Source: Variovorax jilinensis (GTDB taxonomy: Bacteria > Pseudomonadota > Gammaproteobacteria > Burkholderiales > Burkholderiaceae_C). From it: a DNA stretch of 64,000 nucleotides. How positions within the stretch are numbered: position 1 is the stretch's first letter; the number at the start of each line of letters is the position of its first letter. Below the pieces are notes generated by a model. The model worked only from the letters and a program-made list of their open reading frames with translations. It had not been told where the DNA came from and did not search any database. The stretch covers positions 124,001 to 188,000 of the forward strand of contig NZ_JASZYQ010000001.1 of NCBI RefSeq assembly GCF_030316885.1, in the 5' to 3' direction. A program made the position numbers and the translations under genes. This document shows positions 38,455 to 48,362 of this stretch, piece by piece.

Positions 38455-38886
38455 ATGGAACTCAATGGCATCAAGCCGGCCGACGGCGCCAAGCATGCAA
38501 AGCGCCGTGTCGGTCGCGGCATCGGCTCGGGCATCGGCAAGACCGCAGGTCGCGGTCACAAGGGTCAGAAGTCGCGTGCGGGCGGTTTCCACAAGGTGGG
38601 CTTCGAAGGCGGTCAGATGCCTTTGCAGCGTCGCCTGCCGAAGCGCGGCTTCAAGTCGCAGCTGCTCAAGTACAACGCCGAAGTCACGCTGACTGCCCTC
38701 GAGCAGCTCGGCCTGGCCGAAGTCGACCTGCTGGCGCTCAAGCAAGCGGGCCTCGTGGGCCAGATCGCCAAGGTCGTCAAGGTCATCAAGACCGGCGAAC
38801 TGACCAAGGCCGTCAAGCTGACGGGCATCGGCGCGACCGCCGGCGCCAAGGCCGCGATCGAAGCTGCCGGCGGCAGCATCGCCTGA
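38455..38886 (+). CDS. rplO: 50S ribosomal protein L15
   Basis: 143 residues. The Gly/Arg/Lys-rich N-terminal extension with [20 protein letters not shown] threads into 23S rRNA; the globular C-terminal domain ends [11 protein letters not shown]. It precedes secY by 28 bases. Confidence 0.98.
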   Translation: MELNGIKPADGAKHAKRRVGRGIGSGIGKTAGRGHKGQKSRAGGFHKVGFEGGQMPLQRRLPKRGFKSQLLKYNAEVTLTALEQLGLAEVDLLALKQAGLVGQIAKVVKVIKTGELTKAVKLTGIGATAGAKAAIEAAGGSIA

Positions 38887-38914
38887 ACACAGCACGGACT
38901 GAAAGTACTTCTTC

Positions 38915-40225
38915 GTGGCAACCAACGCGGCAACGCTCGCAAAGACTGGCAAGTTCGGTGACCTCCGTCGCCGGCTCGTCTTTCTGCTGCTCGCGCTCGT
39001 GGTCTATCGCATCGGGGCTCATATCCCGGTGCCGGGCATCAACCCGGACCAGCTGGCGCAACTGTTCCAGGGGCAGCAGGGCGGTATCCTGAGCCTGTTC
39101 AACATGTTCTCGGGCGGTGCGCTGTCGCGCTTCACCGTGTTCGCGTTGGGCATCATGCCGTACATCTCCGCGTCGATCATCATGCAACTGATGACCTACG
39201 TGGTGCCGACCTTCGAGCAATTGAAGAAGGAAGGCGAGGCCGGCCGGCGCAAGATCACGCAGTACACGCGCTACGGCACGCTGGGCCTGGCCCTGTTCCA
39301 GTCCTTCAGCATCTCGGTGGCGCTGGAATCGTCGGCAGGCCTCGTGATTGCGCCGGGCTTCGGCTTCCGCATCACGGCCATGATCAGCCTCACGGCCGGT
39401 TCGATGTTCCTGATGTGGCTCGGCGAGCAGATCACCGAGCGCGGTCTGGGCAACGGCATCTCGATCCTGATCTTCGCGGGTATCGCGGCCGGTCTGCCGA
39501 GCGCCATCGGCGGCCTGGCTTCGCTGGTCACCACCGGCGCGATGAACCCGATCGTGGCGCTCTTCATCATCGCGGTCGTGGTGCTGGTCACCTACTTCGT
39601 GGTGTTCGTGGAACGCGGTCAACGCAAGATCCTGGTCAACTATGCGCGGCGACAGGTCGGCAACAAGGTCTACGGCGGTCAGTCGTCGCACCTGCCGCTC
39701 AAGCTGAACATGGCTGGCGTGATCCCGCCGATCTTCGCCTCGTCGATCATCCTGCTGCCGGCGACGGTGGTCGGCTGGTTCAGCACGGGCGACGGCATGC
39801 GCTGGATCCGGGACATCGCGAGCGCGCTGCAGCCGGGACAACCGATCTACGTGCTGCTGTACGCCACCGCGATCGTGTTCTTCTGCTTCTTCTACACGGC
39901 GCTGGTGTTCAACAGCCGCGAAACCGCCGACAACCTGAAGAAGAGCGGTGCGTTCATTCCGGGCATCCGCCCGGGTGACCAGACTGCTCGTTATATCGAC
40001 AAGATCCTGGTTCGCCTGACGTTGGCCGGCGCGGTGTACATCACCTTCGTCTGCCTGCTGCCCGAGTTCCTGATCCTGAAGTACAACGTGCCGTTCTACT
40101 TCGGTGGTACCTCCCTGCTGATCATCGTGGTCGTCACGATGGACTTCATGGCCCAGGTGCAGAACTACATGATGTCCCAGCAGTACGAGTCGCTGCTGAA
40201 GAAGGCCAATTTCAAGACTTCGTAA
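38915..40225 (+). CDS. secY: SecY, protein-export channel subunit
   Basis: 436 residues from a GTG start, with ten membrane segments. It is the core of the SecYEG translocon in the inner membrane. Signatures seen: [20 protein letters not shown], the plug-side [10 protein letters not shown], and cytoplasmic loops [15 protein letters not shown] [20 protein letters not shown]. Normal spc position. The next gene is rpmJ, with no infA between them. Confidence 0.98.
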   Translation: MATNAATLAKTGKFGDLRRRLVFLLLALVVYRIGAHIPVPGINPDQLAQLFQGQQGGILSLFNMFSGGALSRFTVFALGIMPYISASIIMQLMTYVVPTFEQLKKEGEAGRRKITQYTRYGTLGLALFQSFSISVALESSAGLVIAPGFGFRITAMISLTAGSMFLMWLGEQITERGLGNGISILIFAGIAAGLPSAIGGLASLVTTGAMNPIVALFIIAVVVLVTYFVVFVERGQRKILVNYARRQVGNKVYGGQSSHLPLKLNMAGVIPPIFASSIILLPATVVGWFSTGDGMRWIRDIASALQPGQPIYVLLYATAIVFFCFFYTALVFNSRETADNLKKSGAFIPGIRPGDQTARYIDKILVRLTLAGAVYITFVCLLPEFLILKYNVPFYFGGTSLLIIVVVTMDFMAQVQNYMMSQQYESLLKKANFKTS

Positions 40226-40276
40226 GGCGAGAGGGCATGGTCCCGCCGGGTTGAACAGAGTTTTAGGAGAAATGAA

Positions 40277-40390
40277 ATGAGAGTTTCGGCTTCGGTCAAA
40301 ACCATTTGCCGTAATTGCAAGATCATCCGCCGCAAGGGTGTGGTGCGTGTGATCTGTACCGACCCGCGCCACAAGCAGCGCCAGGGTTGA
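40277..40390 (+). CDS. rpmJ: 50S ribosomal protein L36 (zinc form)
   Basis: Only 37 residues. Zinc ligands Cys11, Cys14, Cys27 and His32 are all present, making it the zinc-containing form. The upstream ATG40272 is followed at once by a stop, so ATG40277 is the start; TTAGGAGA lies before it. Confidence 0.95.
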   Translation: MRVSASVKTICRNCKIIRRKGVVRVICTDPRHKQRQG

Positions 40391-40414
40391 TTGTTAGAGA
40401 TTTAGAGGACGCAC

Positions 40415-40780
40415 ATGGCACGTATTGCTGGCATCAACATTCCGCCGCACAAGCACGCTGAAATCGGCCTGACCGCCATTTTCGGTATCGGACGCACCCG
40501 CGCACGCAAGATTTGCGAAGCGAGCGGCATCGACTATGCGAAGAAGATCAAGGATCTGACCGACGCCGATCTCGAGAAGATCCGCGACCAGATCGCTCTC
40601 TTCACCATCGAAGGTGACCTGCGTCGCGAAACGACGATGAACATCAAGCGCTTGATGGACATCGGCTGCTATCGCGGCTTCCGTCACCGTCGCGGCCTGC
40701 CGATGCGCGGCCAGCGTACGCGCACCAACGCCCGCACTCGCAAGGGTCCGCGCAAGGCTGCGCAGTCCCTGAAGAAATAA
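40415..40780 (+). CDS. rpsM: 30S ribosomal protein S13
   Basis: 121 residues. Begins [19 protein letters not shown] with the helix-two-turn-helix and ends in the basic [20 protein letters not shown] tail that reaches the P site. First gene of the alpha operon, 24 bases after rpmJ. Confidence 0.98.
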   Translation: MARIAGINIPPHKHAEIGLTAIFGIGRTRARKICEASGIDYAKKIKDLTDADLEKIRDQIALFTIEGDLRRETTMNIKRLMDIGCYRGFRHRRGLPMRGQRTRTNARTRKGPRKAAQSLKK

Positions 40781-40792
40781 GGATAGACCCCC

Positions 40793-41197
40793 ATGGCCAA
40801 AGCTCCTGCCAATAACGCGGCACAACGCGTTCGCAAGAAGGTCCGCAAGAACGTTGCGGACGGCATCGCGCACGTGCACGCGTCGTTCAACAACACGATC
40901 ATCACGATCACCGATCGCCAGGGCAACGCCCTGTCGTGGGCATCGTCGGGTGGTCAGGGCTTCAAGGGCTCGCGAAAGTCGACGCCGTTCGCTGCGCAGG
41001 TCGCTTCCGAAGTCGCCGGCCGCGCTGCGGTCGAGCAAGGCATCAAGAACCTCGACGTCGAGATCAAGGGCCCGGGCCCCGGTCGCGAATCGTCGGTGCG
41101 CGCCCTGGCTGCGCTCGGCATCCGGATCAATTCCATTGCCGACGTGACGCCCGTGCCGCACAACGGCTGCCGCCCGCAGAAGCGTCGTCGCATCTGA
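40793..41197 (+). CDS. rpsK: 30S ribosomal protein S11
   Basis: 134 residues. Platform protein; the conserved end is [18 protein letters not shown] and the core holds [17 protein letters not shown]. It is followed by a terminator-like hairpin rather than directly by rpsD. Confidence 0.98.
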   Translation: MAKAPANNAAQRVRKKVRKNVADGIAHVHASFNNTIITITDRQGNALSWASSGGQGFKGSRKSTPFAAQVASEVAGRAAVEQGIKNLDVEIKGPGPGRESSVRALAALGIRINSIADVTPVPHNGCRPQKRRRI

Positions 41198-41211
41198 GGC
41201 AATGCCGCCCG

Positions 41212-41251
41212 GCGCAGCCCGCTTCACGGCGGCTGCGCATTTTTCGTTTTT
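41212..41251 (+). terminator. Terminator-like hairpin between rpsK and rpsD
   Basis: GCGCAGCC-C-GC pairs with GCGGCTGCGC around a short TTCACG-type loop, then ATTTTTCGTTTTT. It looks like a good intrinsic terminator inside the alpha operon and probably attenuates rpsD-rpoA-rplQ relative to the genes before. Confidence 0.65.
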
Positions 41252-41330
41252 CAACAAGCCCACCGCCATCGGCACGCCGCTGATGGCTCCCGCAGCAACC
41301 CTGCGGCAGATGACATAGAAGGAAGATCAA

Positions 41331-41954
41331 GTGGCACGCTACCTCGGCCCCAAGGCCAAACTCTCCCGCCGCGAAGGCACCGACCTGTTCCTCAAGAGCG
41401 CCCGCCGCTCGATCCAGGACAAGGCCAAGTTCGACTCCAAGCCCGGCCAGCATGGCCGCACCTCGGGTCAGCGCACCTCCGACTTCGGCCTGCAACTGCG
41501 TGAAAAGCAGAAGGTCAAGCGCATGTACGGCGTGCTCGAGAAGCAGTTCCGCCGCTACTTCGAGGAAGCCGATCGCCGCCGTGGCAACACCGGCGCCAAC
41601 CTGCTGTTCATCCTCGAATCGCGCCTGGACAACGTGGTCTATCGCATGGGCTTCGGCTCCACGCGCGCCGAAGCACGCCAGCTGGTGTCGCACAAGGCGA
41701 TCACGGTGAACGGCAAGTCGGTCAACATCCCGTCGTACCTGGTCAAGACCGGCGACGTGATCGCCGTGCGCGACAAGTCGAAGAAGCAGACCCGCATTGC
41801 CGAGGCACTGCAGCTGGCGCAACAGGTCGGTATTCCGGCCTGGGTCGAAGTCAACGCCGACAAGGGCGAAGGCACCTTCAAGAAGGTGCCCGATCGCGAC
41901 GAGTTCGCTGCCGACATCAACGAATCGCTGATCGTCGAACTGTATTCGCGTTGA
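41331..41954 (+). CDS. rpsD: 30S ribosomal protein S4
   Basis: 207 residues from a GTG start with AAGGAAG upstream. Primary 16S rRNA binder. The S4 RNA-binding motif is [20 protein letters not shown]. In enteric bacteria it represses the alpha operon through an mRNA pseudoknot. Here it is set off by 133 bases from rpsK. Confidence 0.98.
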   Translation: MARYLGPKAKLSRREGTDLFLKSARRSIQDKAKFDSKPGQHGRTSGQRTSDFGLQLREKQKVKRMYGVLEKQFRRYFEEADRRRGNTGANLLFILESRLDNVVYRMGFGSTRAEARQLVSHKAITVNGKSVNIPSYLVKTGDVIAVRDKSKKQTRIAEALQLAQQVGIPAWVEVNADKGEGTFKKVPDRDEFAADINESLIVELYSR

Positions 41955-41961
41955 GCGGACA

Positions 41962-41997
41962 GCGAGCCGCAGCGCGGCTCGCACTTGAATTTTTTTG
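41962..41997 (+). terminator. Terminator-like hairpin between rpsD and rpoA
   Basis: A perfect 9-bp stem GCGAGCCGC / GCGGCTCGC with loop AGC at 41962-41982, then seven T residues after a short spacer. Possible partial terminator in front of rpoA. Confidence 0.6.
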
Positions 41998-42078
41998 TTC
42001 CCGCCGGGATGCGCTCCCGCCGGGCGCTTCACCAGCCTTACCGGTGTAACGAGCCGGGGGTATTGAGAGGAAGTCTGC

Positions 42079-43068
42079 ATGCAAACCACCCTGCTGAAAC
42101 CCAAGACCATCCAGGTCGAGCAACTCGCGCCCAACAAGGCCAAGGTCACGCTCGAGCCCTTCGAGCGCGGCTACGGCCACACGCTCGGCAATGCGCTGCG
42201 CCGCGTCCTGCTGTCGTCGATGGTCGGCTACTCGGCCACCGAAGTCACGATCGCCGGCGTGCTGCACGAATACTCGTCGATCGACGGCGTGCAGGAAGAC
42301 GTCGTCAACATCCTGCTGAACCTCAAGGGCGTGGTGTTCAAGCTCCACAACCGCGATGAAGTCACGCTGAGCCTGCGCAAGGACGGCGAAGGCCCGGTTC
42401 TGGCGTCGGACATCCAGACCCCGCACGACGTCGAGATCATCAATCCCGACCATGTCATCGCCCACCTGTCGCAAGGCGGCAAGCTCGACATGCAGATCAA
42501 GGTCGAGAAGGGCCGTGGCTACGTGCCCGGCACGATGCGCCGCTACGCCGACGAGCCGACCAAGTCGATCGGCCGGATCGTGCTTGACGCTTCGTTCTCG
42601 CCGGTCAAGCGCGTGAGCTACACGGTCGAGAGCGCCCGCGTCGAGCAGCGCACCGACCTCGACAAGCTCCTGGTCGAGATCGAGACCAACGGCGCGATCA
42701 CGGCCGAAGACGCAGTGCGCGCCTCGGCCAAGATCCTGGTCGAGCAGCTGGCGGTGTTCGCCCAGCTCGAAGGCGGCGAACTCGCTGCATTCGATGCACC
42801 GGCACCGCGCAGCGCACAGCAGTTCGACCCGATCCTGCTGCGCCCGGTCGACGAGCTCGAACTCACGGTGCGTTCGGCCAACTGCCTGAAGGCCGAGAAC
42901 ATCTACTACATCGGTGACCTGATCCAGCGCACCGAGAACGAGCTGCTCAAGACCCCGAACCTGGGTCGCAAGTCGCTCAACGAAATCAAGGAAGTGCTCG
43001 CCTCGCGCGGCCTGACCCTTGGCATGAAGCTCGAGAGCTGGCCGCCGGCCGGTCTCGACAAGCGATAA
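42079..43068 (+). CDS. rpoA: RNA polymerase alpha subunit
   Basis: 329 residues. The N-terminal assembly domain has [20 protein letters not shown]. The C-terminal domain, which contacts UP elements and activators, has [20 protein letters not shown] and [16 protein letters not shown]. An AGAGGAAG ribosome-binding site precedes the ATG. Confidence 0.98.
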   Translation: MQTTLLKPKTIQVEQLAPNKAKVTLEPFERGYGHTLGNALRRVLLSSMVGYSATEVTIAGVLHEYSSIDGVQEDVVNILLNLKGVVFKLHNRDEVTLSLRKDGEGPVLASDIQTPHDVEIINPDHVIAHLSQGGKLDMQIKVEKGRGYVPGTMRRYADEPTKSIGRIVLDASFSPVKRVSYTVESARVEQRTDLDKLLVEIETNGAITAEDAVRASAKILVEQLAVFAQLEGGELAAFDAPAPRSAQQFDPILLRPVDELELTVRSANCLKAENIYYIGDLIQRTENELLKTPNLGRKSLNEIKEVLASRGLTLGMKLESWPPAGLDKR

Positions 43069-43102
43069 TTCGAATCGGCCCTGAAGAAGAGGGCCAGTGC
43101 AC

Positions 43103-43133
43103 CGGGCAGTACCTCGTACGGCTGCCCGTTTTT
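43103..43133 (+). terminator. Terminator-like hairpin between rpoA and rplQ
   Basis: CGGGCAG pairs with CTGCCCG around a loop containing TACCTCGTA, followed by five T residues at 43129-43133. Another internal attenuation point before rplQ. Confidence 0.6.
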
Positions 43134-43153
43134 ATAAAGTAAAGGAAAGCACC

Positions 43154-43555
43154 ATGCGTCACGGACACGGACTCCGCAAACTCAACCGCACCAGCTCGCA
43201 CCGCCTCGCGATGCTGCAGAACATGATGAACTCGCTCATCGAGCACGAGGCCATCAAGACCACGGTCCCCAAGGCCAAGGAACTGCGCCGCGTCATCGAG
43301 CCGATGATCACCCTCGCCAAGAAGCCCACGGTCGCCAACAAGCGCCTGGCCTTCGATCGCCTGCGCGACCGCGACAGCGTCGTCAAGCTGTTCGGCGAAC
43401 TCGGCCCGCGCTACCAGGCACGTCCGGGCGGCTACACGCGCATCCTGAAAATGGGTTTCCGCGTGGGCGACAACGCGCCGATGGCGCTGGTCGAACTGGT
43501 TGATCGTCCCGATGTGACGGAAGTTGCTTCGGACGAGCAGAACGCCGCAGAATAG
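43154..43555 (+). CDS. rplQ: 50S ribosomal protein L17
   Basis: 133 residues. Begins [20 protein letters not shown] and contains [20 protein letters not shown]. Last protein of the alpha operon. Its AAAGGAAAGC ribosome-binding site sits just after the hairpin T run. The tRNA-fMet gene starts 18 bases later. Confidence 0.98.
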   Translation: MRHGHGLRKLNRTSSHRLAMLQNMMNSLIEHEAIKTTVPKAKELRRVIEPMITLAKKPTVANKRLAFDRLRDRDSVVKLFGELGPRYQARPGGYTRILKMGFRVGDNAPMALVELVDRPDVTEVASDEQNAAE

Positions 43556-43573
43556 TATATAATTCCATCTTGC

Positions 43574-43650
<77 letters not shown>

Positions 43651-43689
43651 AATTCCCGGTGACCCTCACAGGTCGTCGACGAAGCAGAA

Positions 43690-43715
43690 AAGCCCACTTT
43701 CAAGTGGGCTTTTTT
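43690..43715 (+). terminator. Strong intrinsic terminator after tRNA-fMet
   Basis: AAGCCCACTT pairs with AAGTGGGCTT around a tiny loop, then TTTT. It ends the ribosomal/tRNA transcription unit. Confidence 0.88.
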
Positions 43716-43807
43716 GTGGGCGCTCGATGGCGCCAGCCGGCCGACCGAAGGCTCGCAGGGCAAGGCGTGCCCGGCAGCACGCGTTCACCGCGTGCCATGC
43801 CATGCCA

Positions 43808-44203
43808 TCAGTCCGGCAGCACCGCCGTGACCTCGATTTCCACCTTGGCACGTGCCTCCACCAGTCTGGCCACCTGCACGCAGGTCATGGCCGGGAAGTT
43901 CTTGCCCATCGCGTCGCGATAGACAGGGCCGAGTTCGCGCAGGCGCGCGTTGTATTCGTCGCGGTCGGTGATGTACCAGGTCATGCGCACCATGTGCTCG
44001 GGTCCGGCACCGGCCTCGCGCAGAACCTCGACGATGTTGCGCAGCGCCTGTCCGCATTGGGCGATGAAGTCGTCGGTCTCGAACTGCTGCTGTCCGTTCC
44101 AGCCGATCTGCCCGCCGACATAGACGGTGGTGCCGCGCGCGGCGATGCCGTTCGCGTAACCCTTGGGTGCCAGCCATCCGGGTGGCTGAAGGTGCTTGAT
44201 CAT
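43808..44203 (-). CDS. RidA-family enamine/imine deaminase
   Basis: 131 residues. The RidA fold is indicated by the early Gly-rich VYVGGQIGWNGQQQFE, a central QALRNIVEVLREAGAG and a CVQVARLVEARAKVEIE segment carrying the substrate-carboxylate-binding Arg. RidA proteins hydrolyse reactive enamines or imines to ketones and ammonia. It is the last gene of the aminobenzoyl-CoA-type operon, its start overlapping the ligase stop in ATGA, which suggests it acts on an enamine of that pathway. Confidence 0.88.
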   Translation of the reverse strand: MIKHLQPPGWLAPKGYANGIAARGTTVYVGGQIGWNGQQQFETDDFIAQCGQALRNIVEVLREAGAGPEHMVRMTWYITDRDEYNARLRELGPVYRDAMGKNFPAMTCVQVARLVEARAKVEIEVTAVLPD

Positions 44204-45828
44204 GTGAGCTGCCTCAATTTGAATCGTTGGAGTTTGCCGGTCTCGGTGCGCGGCAGGCTGGCCACGAACGCGATCTCCCGCGGGTACTTGTAGGGTGCGA
44301 TGCTGGCCTTGACGTGTTCCTGCAGCGCCTTGGTCATCGCCGCGTCGCCCTCGTGGCCGGGCTTGAGGACGCAGAAGGCCATGACGATCATGCCGCGCTC
44401 CTCGTCGGGCTTGCCGATCACGCCGCACTCGGCCACCGCCGGGTGCTTGAGCAGCGCGTCCTCGACCTCGGGGCCGCCGACGTTGTAGCCGGCGGTGACG
44501 ATCATGTCGTCGGCGCGCGACTGGTAGAAGAAGTAGCCGTCCTCGTCCTCGACGAAGGCATCGCCGGGGTAGTTCCAGCCGTCGCGTACGTAGTCGGCCT
44601 GCCGCACGTCGTCGAGGTAGCGGCAGCCCACCGGGCCGATGATCGCGAGCTTGCCGACCGTGCCGCGCGGCACCTCGCGGCCCTCGTCGTCGACCACCTT
44701 GGCGGTGAATCCCGGGACGGCCCGGCCGACCGCACCGCGCCGCACATCGTCGCCGGCGGCCGAGATGTAGATGTGGAAGACCTCGGTCCCGCCGATGCCG
44801 TCGATCATCTCGAGGCCGGTGGCCTGCTTCCAGAGCTGGCGAGTGGCATCGGGCAGCGCTTCGCCGGCGCTCACGCTGATGCGCAGGCTCGGCACGCCCT
44901 TGGCCTTGGCGAACGGCGCCATCTGGCGATAGAAGGTCGGCGCCGTGTAGCAGAGCGTGGCGCCGACATCGCGGATCACGTCCACCATGGCTTCCGGCGT
45001 GTAGGGCTTGTCGTGGAAATACACCGATGCACCGGCCCACATCGGAAACACCAGCAGGCCGCCGAGGCCGAAGGTGAAGGCCAGCGGCGGCGAGCCGATG
45101 ACGATGTCGTCGCTGCGCGCCTTCAGCACGTGGCGCGGCCAGGTCTCGCACATCGCGAGCACGTCGCGGTGCGTGGTCACGGGCGCCTTGGGCTTGCCGG
45201 TGGTGCCCGAGGTGAAGGCCAGCAGTGCGATGTCGTCGGCCGCCGTCGGGCAGGGCGCGAAGACGCCGCTCTTGGCGGCCGCGCGCGTGGTGAGCGAATC
45301 GGGCGCATCGAGCCGGTTGAAGGCGACGATGGTGCGCAGCGATGGATGCTGCCGCTGGGCCGCCTCGAGCTCGTCGAGCAGCTTGCCTTCGCACAGCGCC
45401 ACCGTGGGCTGCGCCTTCTCGATGATCTCGCCGAGCTCCTTGGCGCGCAGCAGCGGCATGGTGGCGACCGCGACCATCCCGGCCTTGACCACCGCGAGCC
45501 AGGCCAGCGCCATGGCAACCGAGTTGCCGCCGCGCAGCAGCACGCGATTGCCGGGCACCAGGCCGAGGTCCTCGGTCAGCACCTGCGCGATGCGGTTGAC
45601 CTCGACCGCGGCCTCGGCGTAGCTCAGGGTGCGGTTGGGCGAGCGCAGCATCGGCCGGTCGGCGTAGCCCTTGGCGGACGCCTTGTCGAGCAGCTCCTCG
45701 ACCAGGTTCAGGCGATCGGGCAGCTGAAGCTCGGGCAGGTCGTAGCGAAAGATCGGCAGCCGTTCGGCCGGCGGCAGGCGGTCGTGCACGAAGCGATCGA
45801 CCTGGGCGCTGTAGGGGGCGGTCGTCAT
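44200..45828 (-). CDS. Aryl-CoA ligase, 2-aminobenzoate-CoA ligase type
   Basis: A 542-residue ANL-superfamily acyl-CoA synthetase. The P-loop is LLAFTSGTTGKPKAPV; the adenylate motif lies near GIGGTEVFHIYISA; the C-terminal domain has DDMIVTAGYNVGGPEVED and the catalytic Lys in PRTETGKLQRFKL. It resembles benzoate/2-aminobenzoate-CoA ligases rather than fatty-acid ligases. It would activate the aromatic acid with ATP and CoA, the first step of this operon's pathway. Start and stop both overlap neighbours by 4 bases (ATGA). Confidence 0.87.
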   Translation of the reverse strand: MTTAPYSAQVDRFVHDRLPPAERLPIFRYDLPELQLPDRLNLVEELLDKASAKGYADRPMLRSPNRTLSYAEAAVEVNRIAQVLTEDLGLVPGNRVLLRGGNSVAMALAWLAVVKAGMVAVATMPLLRAKELGEIIEKAQPTVALCEGKLLDELEAAQRQHPSLRTIVAFNRLDAPDSLTTRAAAKSGVFAPCPTAADDIALLAFTSGTTGKPKAPVTTHRDVLAMCETWPRHVLKARSDDIVIGSPPLAFTFGLGGLLVFPMWAGASVYFHDKPYTPEAMVDVIRDVGATLCYTAPTFYRQMAPFAKAKGVPSLRISVSAGEALPDATRQLWKQATGLEMIDGIGGTEVFHIYISAAGDDVRRGAVGRAVPGFTAKVVDDEGREVPRGTVGKLAIIGPVGCRYLDDVRQADYVRDGWNYPGDAFVEDEDGYFFYQSRADDMIVTAGYNVGGPEVEDALLKHPAVAECGVIGKPDEERGMIVMAFCVLKPGHEGDAAMTKALQEHVKASIAPYKYPREIAFVASLPRTETGKLQRFKLRQLT

Positions 45829-47027
45829 GCGCCCCTCAACGCGGCCTTGCCGATGATGAGTTGCTGGACTTCGGTCGCGCCTTCGTAGATGCGCAGCGAG
45901 CGGATGTCGCGGTACAGGCTCTCGACCTTGGTGCCGACCTTGACGCCGAGGCCGCCGTGCATCTGCAGGGCCATGTCGATCACGCAGCTGGCGTTCTCGG
46001 TGGCGCACATCTTGGCCATCGCGGCGGCGGCGGTGAGGTCGCCGACCGCGGGACCGCCGCGCTGCTCTGCCTCGTCGCGCATCCAGGCAGCGCGGTAGGT
46101 GAGCAGCGCCGCGCCGTCGATCAGCGCGGCCATCTCGCCGAGCCTAGCCTGCGTGAGCTGGAAGTCGGCCAGGGTCTGGCCGAACATCTTGCGCTGCTGC
46201 GCGTGCTGGATCGCGTCGGAGAGCGCGCGCCGTGCCATGCCGAGCGCCGCGCCCGCGACCGAGGCGCGGAAGATGTCGAGTGTGCGCATCGCGAGCTTGA
46301 AGCCCCCGTGCAGGTCGCCCAGTTGCGCCGTGCGCGGCACGCGGCAGCCGTCGAAGTCGAGCGTGGCCAGCGGATGCGGCGCCATCACCTCGATGTGCTG
46401 CGAGCTGTCGAGGCCCGGCGTGGTGGCATCGACGATGAAGGCCGTGATCCCGCGCGCGCCCGCGCTCGGGTCGGTCTTGGCGAACACGCAATAGAAGTCG
46501 GCAATGCCGCCATTGCTGATCCAGGTCTTCTGGCCCGTGAGCCGCCAGCCCTCGCCGTCGGGCTCGGCCCGCATCGCCATCGCGCCGACGTCGGAGCCGG
46601 CTTCGGGTTCGCTGAGCGCGAAGGCCGCGATCTTGTCGCCGCGGCCCACGGCAGCAAGGTAGTCGGCCTGTTGCGCGGCGCTGCCCGCGAGCGTGATCGC
46701 GCCGCTGCCCAGGCCCTGCATCGCGAAAGCGAAATCGGCCAGCGGCGAGTGGAAGGCGAGCGTCTCGCGCAGCAGCACCAGCGCGCGCGAGTCGAGCCGC
46801 TCGAGCGCGCCGCCGACGCTGGCCGGCACGCAGTAGCGCAGCCAGCCGCCGTCGCCCAGGCGCCGCACCCAGTCGCGGCAGGCCGCGCGGTCGTCGCGCT
46901 CGTCGACCGACTGCGCGGCGGCCCAGGGCAGCAGGTCGCGCGCCAGGGCGCGGTGGGCCTCGTCGAAGAAGGGCAGCGCCAGGTGCGCCGTCGAAGGATC
47001 GTGGGTGGAACGGGTGGAGGAGGCCAT
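45825..47027 (-). CDS. Acyl-CoA dehydrogenase
   Basis: A 400-residue FAD enzyme. ACAD motifs: AFALSEPEAGSDVGAMAM, GQKTWISNGGIADFYCVF, ALQMHGGLGV, and RIYEGATEVQQLIIGKA with the catalytic-region Glu. It introduces or rearranges a double bond in the alicyclic CoA ester formed from the ring. Overlaps the ligase gene by 4 bases and starts 4 bases after the enoyl-CoA hydratase gene ends. Confidence 0.9.
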   Translation of the reverse strand: MASSTRSTHDPSTAHLALPFFDEAHRALARDLLPWAAAQSVDERDDRAACRDWVRRLGDGGWLRYCVPASVGGALERLDSRALVLLRETLAFHSPLADFAFAMQGLGSGAITLAGSAAQQADYLAAVGRGDKIAAFALSEPEAGSDVGAMAMRAEPDGEGWRLTGQKTWISNGGIADFYCVFAKTDPSAGARGITAFIVDATTPGLDSSQHIEVMAPHPLATLDFDGCRVPRTAQLGDLHGGFKLAMRTLDIFRASVAGAALGMARRALSDAIQHAQQRKMFGQTLADFQLTQARLGEMAALIDGAALLTYRAAWMRDEAEQRGGPAVGDLTAAAAMAKMCATENASCVIDMALQMHGGLGVKVGTKVESLYRDIRSLRIYEGATEVQQLIIGKAALRGA

Positions 47028-47031
47028 CGGA

Positions 47032-47886
47032 TCAGTCCCCCTGGAAGACAGGCTTGCGCTTGGCCGAGAAGGCCTCGTAGGCGCGCCTGAAATCCTCGGT
47101 CTGCATGCAGATCGCCTGCGCCTGGGCCTCGGCCTCGATCGCCTGGTCGATGGTCATCGACCATTCCTGCGACAGCATGGTCTTGGTCATGCCGTGCGCG
47201 AAGCTCGGGCCCTCGGCCAGGTCGCGGGCGACTGCGGTGGCCGCGGCGAGCAGCGCATCGCCTTCGTGCAAGGCGTTGAAGAAGCCCCAGGCCTGGCCTT
47301 CCTGCGCCGTCATCGCGCGGCCCGTGAACAGCAGCTCGGAGGCGCGTCCCTGGCCGATCACGCGCGGCAGCAGCGCGCAGGCGCCCATGTCGGCGCCCGC
47401 CAGGCCCACGCGCGTGAACAGGAAGGCGGTCTTGGTGGCCGGCGTGCCGTAGCGCAGGTCGCAGGCCAGCGCGATCATCGCGCCGGCGCCCGCGCAGACG
47501 CCGTCGATGGCGCCGACGATCGGTTGCGGGCAATGGCGGATCGCCTTGACCAGGTCGCCGGTCATGCGCGTGAACTCGAGCAGCTCGGGCATCTTCATCT
47601 GCGTGAGCGGGCCGATGATCTCGTGCACGTCGCCGCCCGAACAGAAGTTGCCGCCGGCGCCGGTGACCACGATTGCCTTGACGTCCGTGGCAAAGCTCAA
47701 GGCCCGGAACAGGTCGCGCAGCTCGGCATAGGAGTCGAAGGTCAGCGGGTTCTTGCGCTCGGGGCGGTTCAGCGTCACGGTGCCGACGCCGGCCTCGAAG
47801 GCCCACGAGAAATGCGTGGCCTGGTAGCCGGCCTTGGGTTCGAATTGCGCGCGCATGGGACTCGCCGCGCCGATGTAGTGCTTCAT
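47032..47886 (-). CDS. Enoyl-CoA hydratase/isomerase family protein
   Basis: A 284-residue crotonase-fold protein. The oxyanion-hole segments are [17 protein letters not shown] and [17 protein letters not shown]; a catalytic acid region follows at [18 protein letters not shown]. It probably hydrates the dearomatised ring or opens it. Its start overlaps the marR stop by 4 bases. Exact step cannot be assigned from sequence. Confidence 0.9.
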   Translation of the reverse strand: MKHYIGAASPMRAQFEPKAGYQATHFSWAFEAGVGTVTLNRPERKNPLTFDSYAELRDLFRALSFATDVKAIVVTGAGGNFCSGGDVHEIIGPLTQMKMPELLEFTRMTGDLVKAIRHCPQPIVGAIDGVCAGAGAMIALACDLRYGTPATKTAFLFTRVGLAGADMGACALLPRVIGQGRASELLFTGRAMTAQEGQAWGFFNALHEGDALLAAATAVARDLAEGPSFAHGMTKTMLSQEWSMTIDQAIEAEAQAQAICMQTEDFRRAYEAFSAKRKPVFQGD

Positions 47887-48362
47887 GTAAGGGCCTCCGC
47901 CATTTGGTTGTGAGAGTGCTGCTTGACCTTGCCGAGCAGCTTGTGGAGCTGGGTGATTTCCTTCGGGCTCAGCGCCGCGAAGGCGTCGCAGATCCAGGCT
48001 TCGTGCTGCTGCGCCATGTCGTTGAAGAGCTTGCGCCCGCGCGCCGTGAGCCGCACGCGCCAGGCCCGGCGGTCGCCCGCGACATCGAGGCGCTCGACCA
48101 GGCCTTCGGTCACCAGCTGGTCGGTGATGCCCGTGACGTTGCCGCCCGTGACCATCATGCGGCGCGACAGCTCGTTCATCTTCAGCCCCTCGGGCGCACG
48201 CTCGAGCTGCGACATCAGGTCGAAGCGCGGCAGCGTGGTCGCGAACTGCTCGCGCAGCTCGTTGCGCACCTGCTTCTCGATCAGCTGGGTACAGGTGAGC
48301 AGGCGCAGCCAGAGCCGCAGCTCGTCGGGATGCTCGCTGTGCGCGCGTGCCTCGAGGTCCAT
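47883..48362 (-). CDS. MarR-family transcriptional regulator
   Basis: A 159-residue MarR protein. The winged helix covers about 35-130: [40 protein letters not shown], and wing [17 protein letters not shown]. It is second in the operon, so it likely controls its own transcription and senses the aromatic acid or its CoA ester. The inverted repeat at 50729-50742 in the operon promoter is the probable operator. Its ATG shares one base with the upstream stop (TGATG). Confidence 0.9.
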   Translation of the reverse strand: MDLEARAHSEHPDELRLWLRLLTCTQLIEKQVRNELREQFATTLPRFDLMSQLERAPEGLKMNELSRRMMVTGGNVTGITDQLVTEGLVERLDVAGDRRAWRVRLTARGRKLFNDMAQQHEAWICDAFAALSPKEITQLHKLLGKVKQHSHNQMAEALT

